From: Armatimonadota bacterium
Lineage (GTDB): Bacteria > Armatimonadota > Armatimonadia > Armatimonadales > Capsulimonadaceae
Assembly (NCBI GenBank): GCA_025353925.1
Contig: JANXNV010000221.1
Coordinates: forward strand, 1-64,000
Length of the DNA: 64,000 bases
Direction of reading: 5' to 3'
Part shown: positions 8,034 through 16,510 of the stretch, piece after piece
Position numbering within the stretch: the stretch's first letter is position 1
Layout: each line of letters opens with the position of its first letter
Made by a program: the position numbers and the translations under genes
The notes under the pieces: generated by a model
The model's input: the letters and a program-made list of their open reading frames with translations, nothing else
The model's database searches: none
What the model was told of the DNA's origin: nothing

Positions 8034-10337
8034 ATGGCATGGCCGACTCCCCAAGATTATAACGAAGCCGTCCAATCCCCGCACACCAGCTTCCTTGACC
8101 CTGAACTGAAGTCAGGAGAAGTCGAGAAGGATAAGCTCGGTCTTCCACGCCCGATCTCAGGCCGATTCGCCGTCGTGTATAATATGCGTTGCGGGCGTCG
8201 CAACTACGCCATTCGCTGCTTCCAAAGCCACGTGCCAGATCAACAGGAGCGGTATGCGGCGATCAGTGCCCACCTAAAAAAAGCGAGTCTGGCCTATACT
8301 GTGGGCTTCGACTTCCTGCCAGAGGGCATCCGCATCCGAGGCCAGTGGTATCCCGTCCTCAAAATGGAATGGATTGCGGGCCAGCCGCTCCATACCTACG
8401 TCGAAAATCACCTGCGGGACTCTGCTACCCTTATCCACCTTGCCACTAGCTGGATCACGATGACAGAGGCTCTCCAGAAGGTCTCACTCGCGCATGGCGA
8501 CCTCCAAGATGGCAACGTGCTAGTGTCGGGCGACGATTTGAAGTTGATTGATTACGATGGTATGTTCGTTCCTGCTTTGACGGGCAGAACGAGCAACGAG
8601 AGCGGACATCGCAACTACCAGCACCCGAACCGGACGGCCATGGATTATGGCCTCTTTCTGGACAACTTCTCCAACTGGGTGATATACATTTCTTTGGTTG
8701 CCCTCGCCATTGACCCGAGCCTGTGGACGCGCCTTAAAGGCGGTGATGAATGCTTACTGTTTCGCAAAGCCGACTTCATTCCAAACAATAGTTCTCAGGC
8801 ACTGACAGCACTTTCCGGGCACAATGATTCTCGCCTGCGTTCTCTTGCCACCATTTTCGAATCGCTGCTTTACCTAATGCCTGCGCAGGTTCCAGCACTC
8901 GCCACGAATGTGGCAATGGACCCTGCTTCTCTCCGCCAACAGGCCGCACCACCCCCAACTGCTTCGAATGGCCCAAGCTGGCTGAATGACCATGTGAAAC
9001 TGTCGCCCCAGTCGGGAAAAGCAGGTGCAAGCATGGCCTCGCTTTCCGACCCGTCAGCAACAATGTTACCTACTGCCAGTCCGACATGGATTCTGGATTT
9101 TATTACACCTGTGACGGTGCGTAGGTCTTTCGATCAACCTCTGCTCAAGCTGCGATTGATTCTGGCAACCCTTTTGCTATTTATCTTCACCCTACCCCTT
9201 CTCGGCAATGTTTCTGTGGACCTCGTCGGGGAATCCATACTGGTCACGTTCTTGGCAGCTTTGCCATTATTGTACTATCGCCGTGAACCCTTTGCCATGG
9301 AGCGTGCCGTATGCCTCAAACGGGAGCATGACCAGCAAGCGGTGATAACGGATTTACAGAGCCGTATTCGCGATCAGGATCGTAAAGTTACACAAATCCG
9401 CCATGAAGAGAAGAAAGCGAAGTTGGCAGTGGAGCAGGAGCGAGAAACGACGCGCCATAATGAGCAGAGGGCGAGTCAACGTGCCTCCGCGGAACTCAAG
9501 CCCAAAATGGATGCCCTCACCACAAGGCAGCAGCAGATTGCCCGCCCGATCCAGAAATTACAAGCCGACTATCAGGCGGTTCTGGCCCGCACTAATACGC
9601 AAACGGCAGAGTGCAATCAGCGGCAAGTACAAGAAATCAACACGGCACTTCAGCCATTGCAGCGTCAATTTGTTCAGGATTACTTGCACAGCGCACGAAT
9701 CGATACAGCACGCATTTCGGGCATCGGCCAAAAGATGGCGGCGAACTTGCGAGCATCGGGCTATACCACCGCCGCTGACGTAACATGGGGTGTGCAGAAC
9801 GTCAGCGGCATCGGCAACAATAAAGCAAGTGCATTAATGAGTTGGCGTCAGACGGTGGACACGGAAGCGAGAAGAAAGATGCCAACGAATCTGAGTAAGA
9901 TGCAGGTGGATACCATCGTCGCTAAGTATGAGGCACAGCGAAAAGGCCTCGAACAAACAGCGGCACTTGCGAAGATTCAATTCGAGGTGCAGGAACGGAC
10001 GCTGAAACAACAGAGTACTGCTACTCGAGCGGCAATTGACCGCGAACGCGCCGCCGCGCAGCAGCAGTTTAGTCATCGAACTATTGAGATCACCGCACAG
10101 TTTCAGCCCCAATATAAATTGCTATCCCAGAAAGACGTGGCAATCACGACGGAGTACAGCGAAAAGGTCGCAGAGGTGGAGCGGCAAACGGCAGTCATAC
10201 GAAAGAGCATTTACGACCAGAACTGGCAACTGGCGAAGGCGCGGCAGGAACTGGAGGTGTACCAGGCAGTGACTTTCGCGGCTTACCTTACCGCATTGGT
10301 ACGAGTCCGCCGAGCCGCTGCAGCCAAAAAGCCTTGA
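8034..10337 (+). CDS. Protein kinase fused to membrane segments, coiled coil and helix-hairpin-helix
   Basis: This 767-residue multidomain protein completes the vWA-PP2C-kinase triad. Residues 40-280 form a protein-kinase-like domain with catalytic-loop motif HGDLQDGNVLV (about 153-163) and metal-binding LIDYDGM (about 171) in place of DFG. Two hydrophobic segments near 375-395 and 400-415 suggest membrane anchoring. A long charged coiled coil covers about 420-555. A helix-hairpin-helix pair, RISGIGQKMAANL and NVSGIGNNKASAL, lies near 560-605 and would bind DNA, followed by a second coiled coil. Kinase-HhH fusions are the hallmark of TerY-P triads. It starts 6 bases after the phosphatase stop. 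Having membrane and DNA-binding parts in one chain is odd and suggests tethering of DNA or a nucleoprotein at the membrane. Confidence 0.75.
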   Translation: MAWPTPQDYNEAVQSPHTSFLDPELKSGEVEKDKLGLPRPISGRFAVVYNMRCGRRNYAIRCFQSHVPDQQERYAAISAHLKKASLAYTVGFDFLPEGIRIRGQWYPVLKMEWIAGQPLHTYVENHLRDSATLIHLATSWITMTEALQKVSLAHGDLQDGNVLVSGDDLKLIDYDGMFVPALTGRTSNESGHRNYQHPNRTAMDYGLFLDNFSNWVIYISLVALAIDPSLWTRLKGGDECLLFRKADFIPNNSSQALTALSGHNDSRLRSLATIFESLLYLMPAQVPALATNVAMDPASLRQQAAPPPTASNGPSWLNDHVKLSPQSGKAGASMASLSDPSATMLPTASPTWILDFITPVTVRRSFDQPLLKLRLILATLLLFIFTLPLLGNVSVDLVGESILVTFLAALPLLYYRREPFAMERAVCLKREHDQQAVITDLQSRIRDQDRKVTQIRHEEKKAKLAVEQERETTRHNEQRASQRASAELKPKMDALTTRQQQIARPIQKLQADYQAVLARTNTQTAECNQRQVQEINTALQPLQRQFVQDYLHSARIDTARISGIGQKMAANLRASGYTTAADVTWGVQNVSGIGNNKASALMSWRQTVDTEARRKMPTNLSKMQVDTIVAKYEAQRKGLEQTAALAKIQFEVQERTLKQQSTATRAAIDRERAAAQQQFSHRTIEITAQFQPQYKLLSQKDVAITTEYSEKVAEVERQTAVIRKSIYDQNWQLAKARQELEVYQAVTFAAYLTALVRVRRAAAAKKP

Positions 10338-10409
10338 AACCGGTTCGCCATTCACGCCGACCTAAATCGTACGGGGAAACAACGATTGGGCACGACAAAC
10401 AAAAAGAAC

Positions 10410-10445
10410 AGGGGCCGCAGGGGAAACTTTTTCCCTGCGGCCCCT
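10410..10445. terminator. Hairpin between convergent genes
   Basis: AGGGGCCGCAGGG pairs with CCCTGCGGCCCCT across an A/T-rich loop, with one bulged G. It lies between the converging kinase and TPR genes and probably ends both transcripts. A similar CCCCTGCGGCCCCT string occurs near 51,140. Confidence 0.6.
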
Positions 10446-10501
10446 AATGCTGTCGGAATAAACCTCTAACTCGTAGAGAAGCTCCGAATCCAACCTCATT
10501 C

Positions 10502-11599
10502 CTACGGGGCGGATTTTTCACCCGAAAACAATTGCTGCGCCGCCGCATACTCTTGAGACAGATCAAAGCCGATGTCTGTGCCTATTTTGATTCTTTGAAA
10601 CCCGACATACATCAGACTAAGAATTCCAAGGCCACTGAACGTGCCAGGCAGAGAGCGCAGTGTGTACTGCGAGGACGGGTCATTCACCGAAAACCCATTC
10701 TGACCCAATAAGGCAGCCTCGAAGGCGATGCCCTGCACCTGCTGGTTGTCTTTGTCGGCGTACCGTTCCAATGCCGACAGGCAGTACATCACCGCATCCA
10801 TGCGTAGGCCAGGCACATGGCGAAATCTTCGCTCGGCGTACTCCCTACGCGCGGTCCGGGCCAACTCCCCAAACTGACCATCTGAGTCCAATTCGATCAC
10901 TCGTCGGTAAAGCTGGTCCGCTTCGCGGATTTTCGCCTCGTCCTCCGATTGTCTCAAGGCGTGGGCCAAACCAAGCACCGACTTTGGATCGTCAGGCAAT
11001 AGTCGCGCGGCCTCACGAAAATGCGACAGGGCATCATTCAGGCGACCTTGATTACCGAGGATGGCCCCGAAGTTGCGGTGCGCATTCCCATTTTCCGGGT
11101 CCCGTACTACGGCACGAGCCAAGTTTCCAGTGGCAGCTTCTTCCTGCCCATCCCGCTGCTGTGCCAGGGCCAGTGCGATGAGCGCGTCGACGTTCGTCGG
11201 GTCATTTTCTACGGCGCGGCTCAGATGATGAAGAGCAGGCGCGTGGTCACCAAGTTCGCTCTCGGCCACGCCGAGATTGTACAGTATCAATGCGTCATCG
11301 GGGTGGGACGACAGTAGCATTCCGAGGAGCGGGACGGCTTCGTCAAACTGCCCCGCGCGGAGTAGCGAGAGGGCGAAGGCCATCGGGCTTGTGGTCGCGC
11401 CGCCAGGCACCCACGACACTCGTATCTGTTCAGCGTCAACTATCACTATGGTGCGACCAAGCATCGGCGCGAACTGCGCTTCGAAGTGTGCCACTACTGC
11501 CTGACCGAACTCTTCGGTGCCAGGGTCGCGGTTGCTCTCCGGGAGCAAATGCAGGTCGAAGTCGCGGGTGGCTATAGTAAACTCAAGGGGCTGTTCCAT
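10502..11599 (-). CDS. Tetratricopeptide-repeat protein
   Basis: The protein has 365 residues from the ATG at 11599; a TTG start at 11629 would add ten. After a 90-residue alpha/beta N-terminal region, about residues 85-260 are at least five TPR units, recognisable by patterns such as ALILYNLGVAESELGDHAPAL and GNAHRNFGAILGNQGRLNDAL. The C-terminal 110 residues (GLRMDAVMYCLSALERYA onward) are unlike TPRs and may be a separate domain. TPR proteins are scaffolds, so a partner is expected; the best candidate is the unknown protein encoded immediately upstream on the same strand. The pair converges on the kinase triad, so a shared system is possible but not shown. Confidence 0.7.
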   Translation of the reverse strand: MEQPLEFTIATRDFDLHLLPESNRDPGTEEFGQAVVAHFEAQFAPMLGRTIVIVDAEQIRVSWVPGGATTSPMAFALSLLRAGQFDEAVPLLGMLLSSHPDDALILYNLGVAESELGDHAPALHHLSRAVENDPTNVDALIALALAQQRDGQEEAATGNLARAVVRDPENGNAHRNFGAILGNQGRLNDALSHFREAARLLPDDPKSVLGLAHALRQSEDEAKIREADQLYRRVIELDSDGQFGELARTARREYAERRFRHVPGLRMDAVMYCLSALERYADKDNQQVQGIAFEAALLGQNGFSVNDPSSQYTLRSLPGTFSGLGILSLMYVGFQRIKIGTDIGFDLSQEYAAAQQLFSGEKSAP

Positions 11600-11672
11600 G
11601 TAAATGTTCCGTATTCGTTCATCCGTCAAATTAGTTCAATCGGCAGGCAACGCCTCTAGACAACCATGATCT

Positions 11673-12620
11673 CTATGTCATCGGCACCCATTGGTACCAG
11701 TCAGACAGACCTAGATCGTTTCCCCAAGCGTCAACCAAATCCCGGTCGTGAGCCGCGTCCGCAGGAGTGCGCTCCCAAAGGTCGAGAAGAGAGTGGCCTC
11801 GGTCTAGGAGGCCGACAGAGCGGTATGGGATGCTATACAGCTGTGTGGAAAGCAGACGATCTGCGAAGAGTGCGTAGGCGGCGTTCATGGCGGCATTCGC
11901 GGAGAACAGAGTCGTAGGCATCATGTCCCTGATATTCGGCCCGAGTGCCAGTGCGTTAGTCGATTGCTGCACGGCCATGGACTCACTCTGTGCAGCACGA
12001 AGCCTCGGATAATCGTCCCAAAGCCAGGCGTCTATCCGCATCCCTATCGGAACCGACCTGAGCTGCGTCAATAGGCCACCGTAGACCTGGTCCGTCACCT
12101 CGCAGAGAGCGGCTTCGGGCAGATTGTGCCGCTCAAGTGTGCCGTTCGGTCCAGATAAAAGTTGCCGTACGTCGGCTCGCCCTTCTTGCGTGTCGCCGAA
12201 GCCAAACCGGGCGTTGGGCGGATTTTCATGCAGCCTGATGACGAAACCACATTGATAGGCAATATGATAATCGACACCGGGGGCGTTCGGCTTGTACACG
12301 ATTATGTGGACAGGAATGCTTTCATAGGCCGCCGTCACTTTAGCCAAAGTCGGCAAATCGGGTTTGGCGATGAGCTGGACTGGCTTGCCAGTCAGCCGCT
12401 CTACGGTCTCCATGATGCGCCGTGTATCTGGACTCAAATTCATACGCCCATAATACCTCACAGGAGCAAGCTTTGCCGACGCTGCCATTTCCTCACTACC
12501 TACCGCAAAATCGACACCGCGTCGACGCCCTTCCCTCACCATCGGAGTAACAATGTTGTCCGTTACTTCGACGCTACCCAGCTCCGGGGCCAGTTTGCCG
12601 ATTTCCACAGTTGTGAGCAC
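11673..12620 (-). CDS. Unknown protein upstream of the TPR gene
   Basis: This 315-residue soluble protein has no signal peptide or membrane segment. I do not recognise a family. Visible features are HIIVYKPNAPGVDYHIAYQC near residue 105, an Asp-rich WLWDDYPRLRAAQ region, and a C-terminal SDWYQWVPMT. The start used is a GTG. The same frame remains open and protein-like upstream (PPTGQIASALRQVLTTVEIG) to a TGA at 12669, so the true start is probably ambiguous or lost. The TPR gene follows about 70 bases downstream and is probably co-transcribed. The upstream neighbour is a decayed gene in the same frame, so the N-terminus itself may have been shortened by a nonsense mutation. Confidence 0.5.
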   Translation of the reverse strand: MLTTVEIGKLAPELGSVEVTDNIVTPMVREGRRRGVDFAVGSEEMAASAKLAPVRYYGRMNLSPDTRRIMETVERLTGKPVQLIAKPDLPTLAKVTAAYESIPVHIIVYKPNAPGVDYHIAYQCGFVIRLHENPPNARFGFGDTQEGRADVRQLLSGPNGTLERHNLPEAALCEVTDQVYGGLLTQLRSVPIGMRIDAWLWDDYPRLRAAQSESMAVQQSTNALALGPNIRDMMPTTLFSANAAMNAAYALFADRLLSTQLYSIPYRSVGLLDRGHSLLDLWERTPADAAHDRDLVDAWGNDLGLSDWYQWVPMT

Positions 12621-12668
12621 TTGCCGCAGGGCGGACGCGATCTGCCCCGTGGGCGGATTTGAACTGCC

Positions 12669-12960
12669 TCATGCGCCCTCCGCTATCTCTAAGGTCAGCA
12701 GGATGTCCATCATCGCGCCGTACAGGTTGTTGTTGAGGTCCGAGAGCGACTTTTCCAAAGCCTCGCGTCCTTGCATAACCAGGCTCGGATAGCCCGGTCG
12801 GCGACAATGAGCCGTAGATGCTCCAGGATCGCGTAGGCTAGGTCCAGGTGGTCCTCAGCCTCTCCCCCACCCTTTGCCGCCGAAAGCAGGCCTCGAGCAT
12901 CCCCAATGGCGCATCACCACCAGCCCCACAAAGTTCCGTTGTCGCGTGCCTCGCACCTAG
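12669..12960 (-). pseudogene. Decayed coding region, frameshifted
   Basis: Two protein-like stretches lie in different reverse frames: AEDHLDLAYAILEHLRLIVAD, followed after a shift by YPSLVMQGREALEKSLSDLN and then NNLYGAMMDILLTLEIAEGA and a TGA at 12669. Both have the heptad-like pattern of a helical protein. The second stretch alone could be a 35-residue gene (ATG at 12776). Just past the TGA the same frame continues into the unknown protein at 11673-12620. The simplest reading is one ancestral gene broken by a frameshift and a stop, or a sequencing error. Bases 12961-13211 hold nothing I can support. Confidence 0.35.
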
Positions 12961-13211
12961 CTTCACTGCCGATTATAGTTGGTCCAGAGCCTGACAAAAC
13001 TATTTCCCGTCCGTTTATGTCCATCGGCACTATCATCAACCACTGCCAGACAATCCCCGACCGACAGTTATTCGCTGCGGTCTGATTACCCACAGCGTCC
13101 AGGTGGCGACAATCTCGCCTTGGGACAGACGCCGTGACTAATCAGCATGGCCGAGGCCCGACCATGCAGTTGCCGCTGCAAAGTCAGCTCCATTATTTTA
13201 AGGAAGACACC

Positions 13212-14615
13212 ATGAAATTCTACGACCGTACCGTATCAGGAGAGTTCCGCGAGGAGCTGGCAAAAATCTTGCCAGCCCTAGCGGACAATCAGGCGTACTG
13301 GCGGATGACCCAACATCTACTCTTCGGCACGCTCAAAGACACGGATACCGACTGTTTGGCCCTGCCCAGCGTCCTGATCGCGGCCATAGAGGAAAAGAAA
13401 TACGACAGTCATTATGTAGCCCATCATTTTTTGAATGCATATCGCCGAGACGTCATGGATTTCAAAATCGCCGCCCACGTCTTTTCCGACAATTCGGGTG
13501 AAGGCCGTTGCCGAACAGTCGAGGAATTCATGCCACCTGCCGCTGTCCAGGGTCTGGCTGATGGCGAGCGGATGCATTACCAAGCCAAAGATCGAGTGTG
13601 GATGTCTACCGGAAACGTCTACCTGCGCAAACACGCCAGCGCGCAGCGCAAAGCCGACCGCGACGAGGCCCAGGAATATGCCAAGCAGGATTCTGTCTGT
13701 GCCGAAACCAAGCTTTTGTTGAACTATCTCAACGCTCTGCCACCTCATCGATTCACGATTGCGCTCAAACATCTCCCTGAGGCTAGGGAAGCGGCGTCGA
13801 GGCTAAAGGATGCCGATTCTCAGCTTAACTTACTCAAAGCCATCGGGGATTACGCCCAGCCCATGTACAAGCCCGCCGACAAAACCACCCGCGTCTTCAC
13901 GCTTCGGGAGTCGGTCCTGCGACTACATCGGGACCTACGCAAAATTATGACCCGAGACTGGGTAACCGCCGACTTACGGAGCGCGCAACTTGCCATTGTG
14001 GCCCAGGTGTGGGGGATCCCTACACTCACCGACTACCTGCAATCACGACGGAGTATATGGTCTGATTTATGCCAGCACATGGGCATGGAATTCACGGCAG
14101 ACAATAAAGCAAACATGAAGGCTGTACTTTACAGCCTGATTTTTGGGGCTGGTCGGAAAAGCCTGACTGCAAAGCTAGGCAGGTCGTTTCCGTGCGGGAG
14201 AGAGGCCTACGAAAGATTTAAGTCGGATCGTGTCATTCGCAGCCTAATCCTCGCTCGGCATCGCGAGAAGCAGAAGATTCGCAGAGACCAGGGGGCTTTT
14301 GACGCTTTCGGCAACTTCACCGAGTTAGAGGTGACATCAAGTGAACGGTACGAATATGATCGGGACAACTGCTTGTCAATCTTGGCCTGCGTCGCCCAAT
14401 CGTATGAGTTGATGCTGCTCCTGCCAGTGATTCGGCTTGCTGTCGCTGAACAGTCCGGTCATCATGGATTCGCGGTGACAACCTGGTTGCACGACGGATT
14501 CACCTTTACCGCGAATGATCCTCGTGATATGACCACTTGGAAGGACAGAATCACCGCGGCAGTCAAGGCTGAAGCAGAGAGGCTTGGGATCATTACCGAA
14601 CTGGAGTTTGAGTGA
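13212..14615 (+). CDS. Stand-alone family-A-like polymerase (DNA Pol I / single-subunit RNAP fold)
   Basis: This 467-residue protein has the three motifs of A-family polymerases in order. Motif A is DWVTADLRSAQLAI near 245-260, with the metal-binding Asp. Motif B is KANMKAVLYSLIFGAG near 298-313, equivalent to KxxxNFxxxYG of Pol I. Motif C is TTWLHDGFTF near 422-431, equivalent to VHDE. The Glu of HDE is replaced by Gly, reminiscent of the HDS of T7-type RNA polymerases. No 3'-5' or 5'-3' nuclease domain is present. The start at 13212 has AAGGAAG upstream; an earlier in-frame ATG would add 26 residues. Small solitary A-family polymerases are typical of phages and plasmids, so this probably serves the mobile element's replication or repair. 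Polymerase fold moderately confident; template and product are unknown. Confidence 0.6.
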   Translation: MKFYDRTVSGEFREELAKILPALADNQAYWRMTQHLLFGTLKDTDTDCLALPSVLIAAIEEKKYDSHYVAHHFLNAYRRDVMDFKIAAHVFSDNSGEGRCRTVEEFMPPAAVQGLADGERMHYQAKDRVWMSTGNVYLRKHASAQRKADRDEAQEYAKQDSVCAETKLLLNYLNALPPHRFTIALKHLPEAREAASRLKDADSQLNLLKAIGDYAQPMYKPADKTTRVFTLRESVLRLHRDLRKIMTRDWVTADLRSAQLAIVAQVWGIPTLTDYLQSRRSIWSDLCQHMGMEFTADNKANMKAVLYSLIFGAGRKSLTAKLGRSFPCGREAYERFKSDRVIRSLILARHREKQKIRRDQGAFDAFGNFTELEVTSSERYEYDRDNCLSILACVAQSYELMLLLPVIRLAVAEQSGHHGFAVTTWLHDGFTFTANDPRDMTTWKDRITAAVKAEAERLGIITELEFE

Positions 14616-15261
14616 TCGGGCCATCGTCCGTCTTGGTACTCGGCTGCGTGCGGCTCATTTGGGACCCTCGCACTTGGGGCTTCGCTCACACAGTTTACAC
14701 AAAGGGATTCTCCCTCTCTAAATTTATCGTTCCTCCAGGCACCTTTAAATTCAAATAATAAATTCAAATAAAAAAATATAGGGGGGGAAGAGGAGACGGC
14801 TGAGGTTCTTATTCCCCTTCTGACGAGGTAAAGCAGGTACAACCTCCCCGCTCGCGCATTAAGATGCTTCGCCCGCTGTGTTAAGCGTTCACCTTCCCGC
14901 AACAGTGCGCCAATGCCGCTGCGGCCCACCCAGGCATCGGCCTAAATCGGGGCGTGAGAATGGCTAGACGGCGTTCTTAGGGGGACTTGCGTACGAACCT
15001 CGTAGGCGGTCCTAGAAAGAGCGTAAAATGCGTCTTGGCGAGGACAACCATCACCACGCCGCTGATACTGCCCATGGACTGCGGGAGGCTGCCAGAGTTG
15101 GGGATGCGGGAGCGAAGCCCGCAAATGGACCGAGGTCTGAGAGCCAAGCAGGTCTTTCGCTGCTTGGTGAGTAAGCAGTGATACCCAATGGAGCAGGAAA
15201 TAGTTCCCAGCAGGCTCAAGCCGCTGGGTGCTCTTTGGATTTCGCTCAGGTTGATCTGGCC
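14616..15261. other. Intergenic region without a supported gene
   Basis: About 650 bases. It contains an A/T-rich run with repeated AAATTCAAATAA near 14740-14775, a poly-G tract near 14779, and a small hairpin of the CCCAGC(N11)GCTGGG type near 15200-15225 followed by T-rich sequence. Reading frames on both strands lack ribosome sites and have unnatural composition. Confidence 0.4.
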
Positions 15262-15498
15262 TTAAGAACAGGTGACCTTAGGGTTGTTTGGATCGCTACA
15301 GTCACACGTGTTACCCTCATGGGGGCAATTTTTCGTTGTCGACTTTCCAGTCGAATTGCAGGTGCAGGTCACGGTCGTGCTGAGCACCGTGTTGTGCCCA
15401 TCGATGACTGTCTGCGTCAGATGGATGCCACGGTGAGTGCTCTCGTCGATTTCCACGATGAGCCTCATGTCGTTCCCCAGTTTGTACTCGTGCTTCAT
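15262..15498 (-). CDS. Small Cys-rich protein, unknown
   Basis: A 78-residue protein whose ATG is preceded by a strong GAGGAGG site 7 bases upstream, which makes it credible despite its size. The N-terminal half (KHEYKLGNDMRLIVEIDEST) is ordinary. The last 35 residues hold six cysteines in the pattern CTC-N14-C-N6-C-D-C-N9-C, separated by Thr, Asn, Ser and Pro. That suggests a disulfide-bonded or metal-binding tail. No signal peptide is visible, so if it is exported the route is unknown; a RiPP-like precursor is possible, but no modification enzyme lies nearby. I recognise no family. Confidence 0.5.
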   Translation of the reverse strand: MKHEYKLGNDMRLIVEIDESTHRGIHLTQTVIDGHNTVLSTTVTCTCNSTGKSTTKNCPHEGNTCDCSDPNNPKVTCS

Positions 15499-15719
15499 AT
15501 TGCCGCCTCCTCTGAAGATGTGGTCTTGCGGGTATTGCAGGTCGTAGTGGTATCCCGACCAGGCTGATTCAGGGTGCGGGTGATGACGTAGGTAAGACTG
15601 ACGGGTGAGGCACACGGAGTCTTGGCTATATGTGACTCTGAGCCTTCTTCAGGTTACCTCACGGATTCTCTAACGATTCATAACATAGAATTTAATTGTA
15701 GACCACAAATACGGCGAGA

Positions 15720-16110
15720 AAGAGGGGAGGAAAGAGAAAACAAGAATAACTCTCTGGGTTCCATGACTTTACCTGATTCCAGTTTTGGATAGGCGGCGTA
15801 GGTACTCCGAATGTACCCAAATGGAACGGCGCGTACGATCCAACCAATACGCTCCCCTTCGGAGCGTATTGGTTGGATCATACACGAACTGGTACACCAA
15901 GCTGCCCTGCTCGCGGGCACGCCAGCCATCCGCCATGATCCCGTTGAGCGCGGTGAACGTGGCCGACGTACCATTGATCTCTCCTCGGCAATCGGAGTGC
16001 CCCCATCGTCTACAAAGTAGGTGGTAGCACCGCAAGCCTTCACCTGCAGCCTGAGTTGCGGGGTCGTCGAGATAACGGATGAGGCCGTTTCCCTCGCCCT
16101 GCAGGAATAA
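15720..16110 (-). pseudogene. Decayed gene interrupted by a frameshift and a long palindrome
   Basis: Protein-like segments occur in two reverse frames. RLQVKACGATTYFVDDGGTPI lies upstream; after a shift come INGTSATFTALNGIMADGW and REQGSLVYQFVYDPTN. The coherent sequence then stops at a perfect 43-bp inverted repeat (15837-15879), beyond which the frame is unnatural. I read this as one small gene inactivated by a frameshift, with its 3' end replaced by the palindrome. Product unknown. Confidence 0.4.
15837..15879. repeat. Perfect 43-bp inverted repeat
   Basis: Arms of 19 bp (GATCCAACCAATACGCTCC and its exact complement) flank a 5-base loop CCTTC. It is too long for an ordinary terminator, has no T-tract, and lies within decayed coding sequence. 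Confidence 0.85.
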
Positions 16111-16134
16111 AAGATAAAGGGCGGCGTCTTAGAT

Positions 16135-16359
16135 ATGATAGAAGACGCAGACATCCTGCTCGAAGACGGATGCTACCACCTAGCATATCTCGGCTTCGAC
16201 CAAAGCGAGGGGGCTCCCGATGCCACACTTGAGGAAGCTACCCTTATCGTCGGCCAGATCGCACTGGAAACGCTTCGTCGGCATGGAGTCAAGGCGGAAT
16301 GGGACATAACCGTGGGGCGTCGCATTGGCATCGACCTCACCTGCAAAGACTTGGTTTAG
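16135..16359 (+). CDS. Short protein, possible fragment of a larger family (DUF6891-like tail)
   Basis: The 74-residue product is acidic at its N-terminus and ends TLRRHGVKAEWDITVGRRIGIDL. That resembles the C-terminal strand-turn-strand of uncharacterised proteins in which a Gly-x-x-x-x-Trp-Asp segment precedes an R-I-x-(I/V) strand; DUF6891 is my best guess from memory. The length suggests only the last part of such a domain remains. The ribosome site is weak. It is followed 30 bases downstream by a good hairpin terminator, which supports a real transcript. No partner gene is evident. Confidence 0.4.
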   Translation: MIEDADILLEDGCYHLAYLGFDQSEGAPDATLEEATLIVGQIALETLRRHGVKAEWDITVGRRIGIDLTCKDLV

Positions 16360-16390
16360 CCATCTTAATCGCCGTTCGAACTCCGGTGCT

Positions 16391-16414
16391 GACCGCCTGA
16401 AGGCTCAGGCGGTC
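16391..16414 (+). terminator. Intrinsic hairpin
   Basis: GACCGCCTGA-AGGC-TCAGGCGGTC, a perfect 10-bp stem just after the short gene at 16135-16359. The T-tract is poor. Confidence 0.55.
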
Positions 16415-16510
16415 ATCAGAAACACATGATCTTGGCTCCTATAGTACGTTGCAGTGGGTATTGGCGTCCAAGGTACAGGGAGGTAATTGGAAGATGCCTG
16501 TCTGGGCGTC

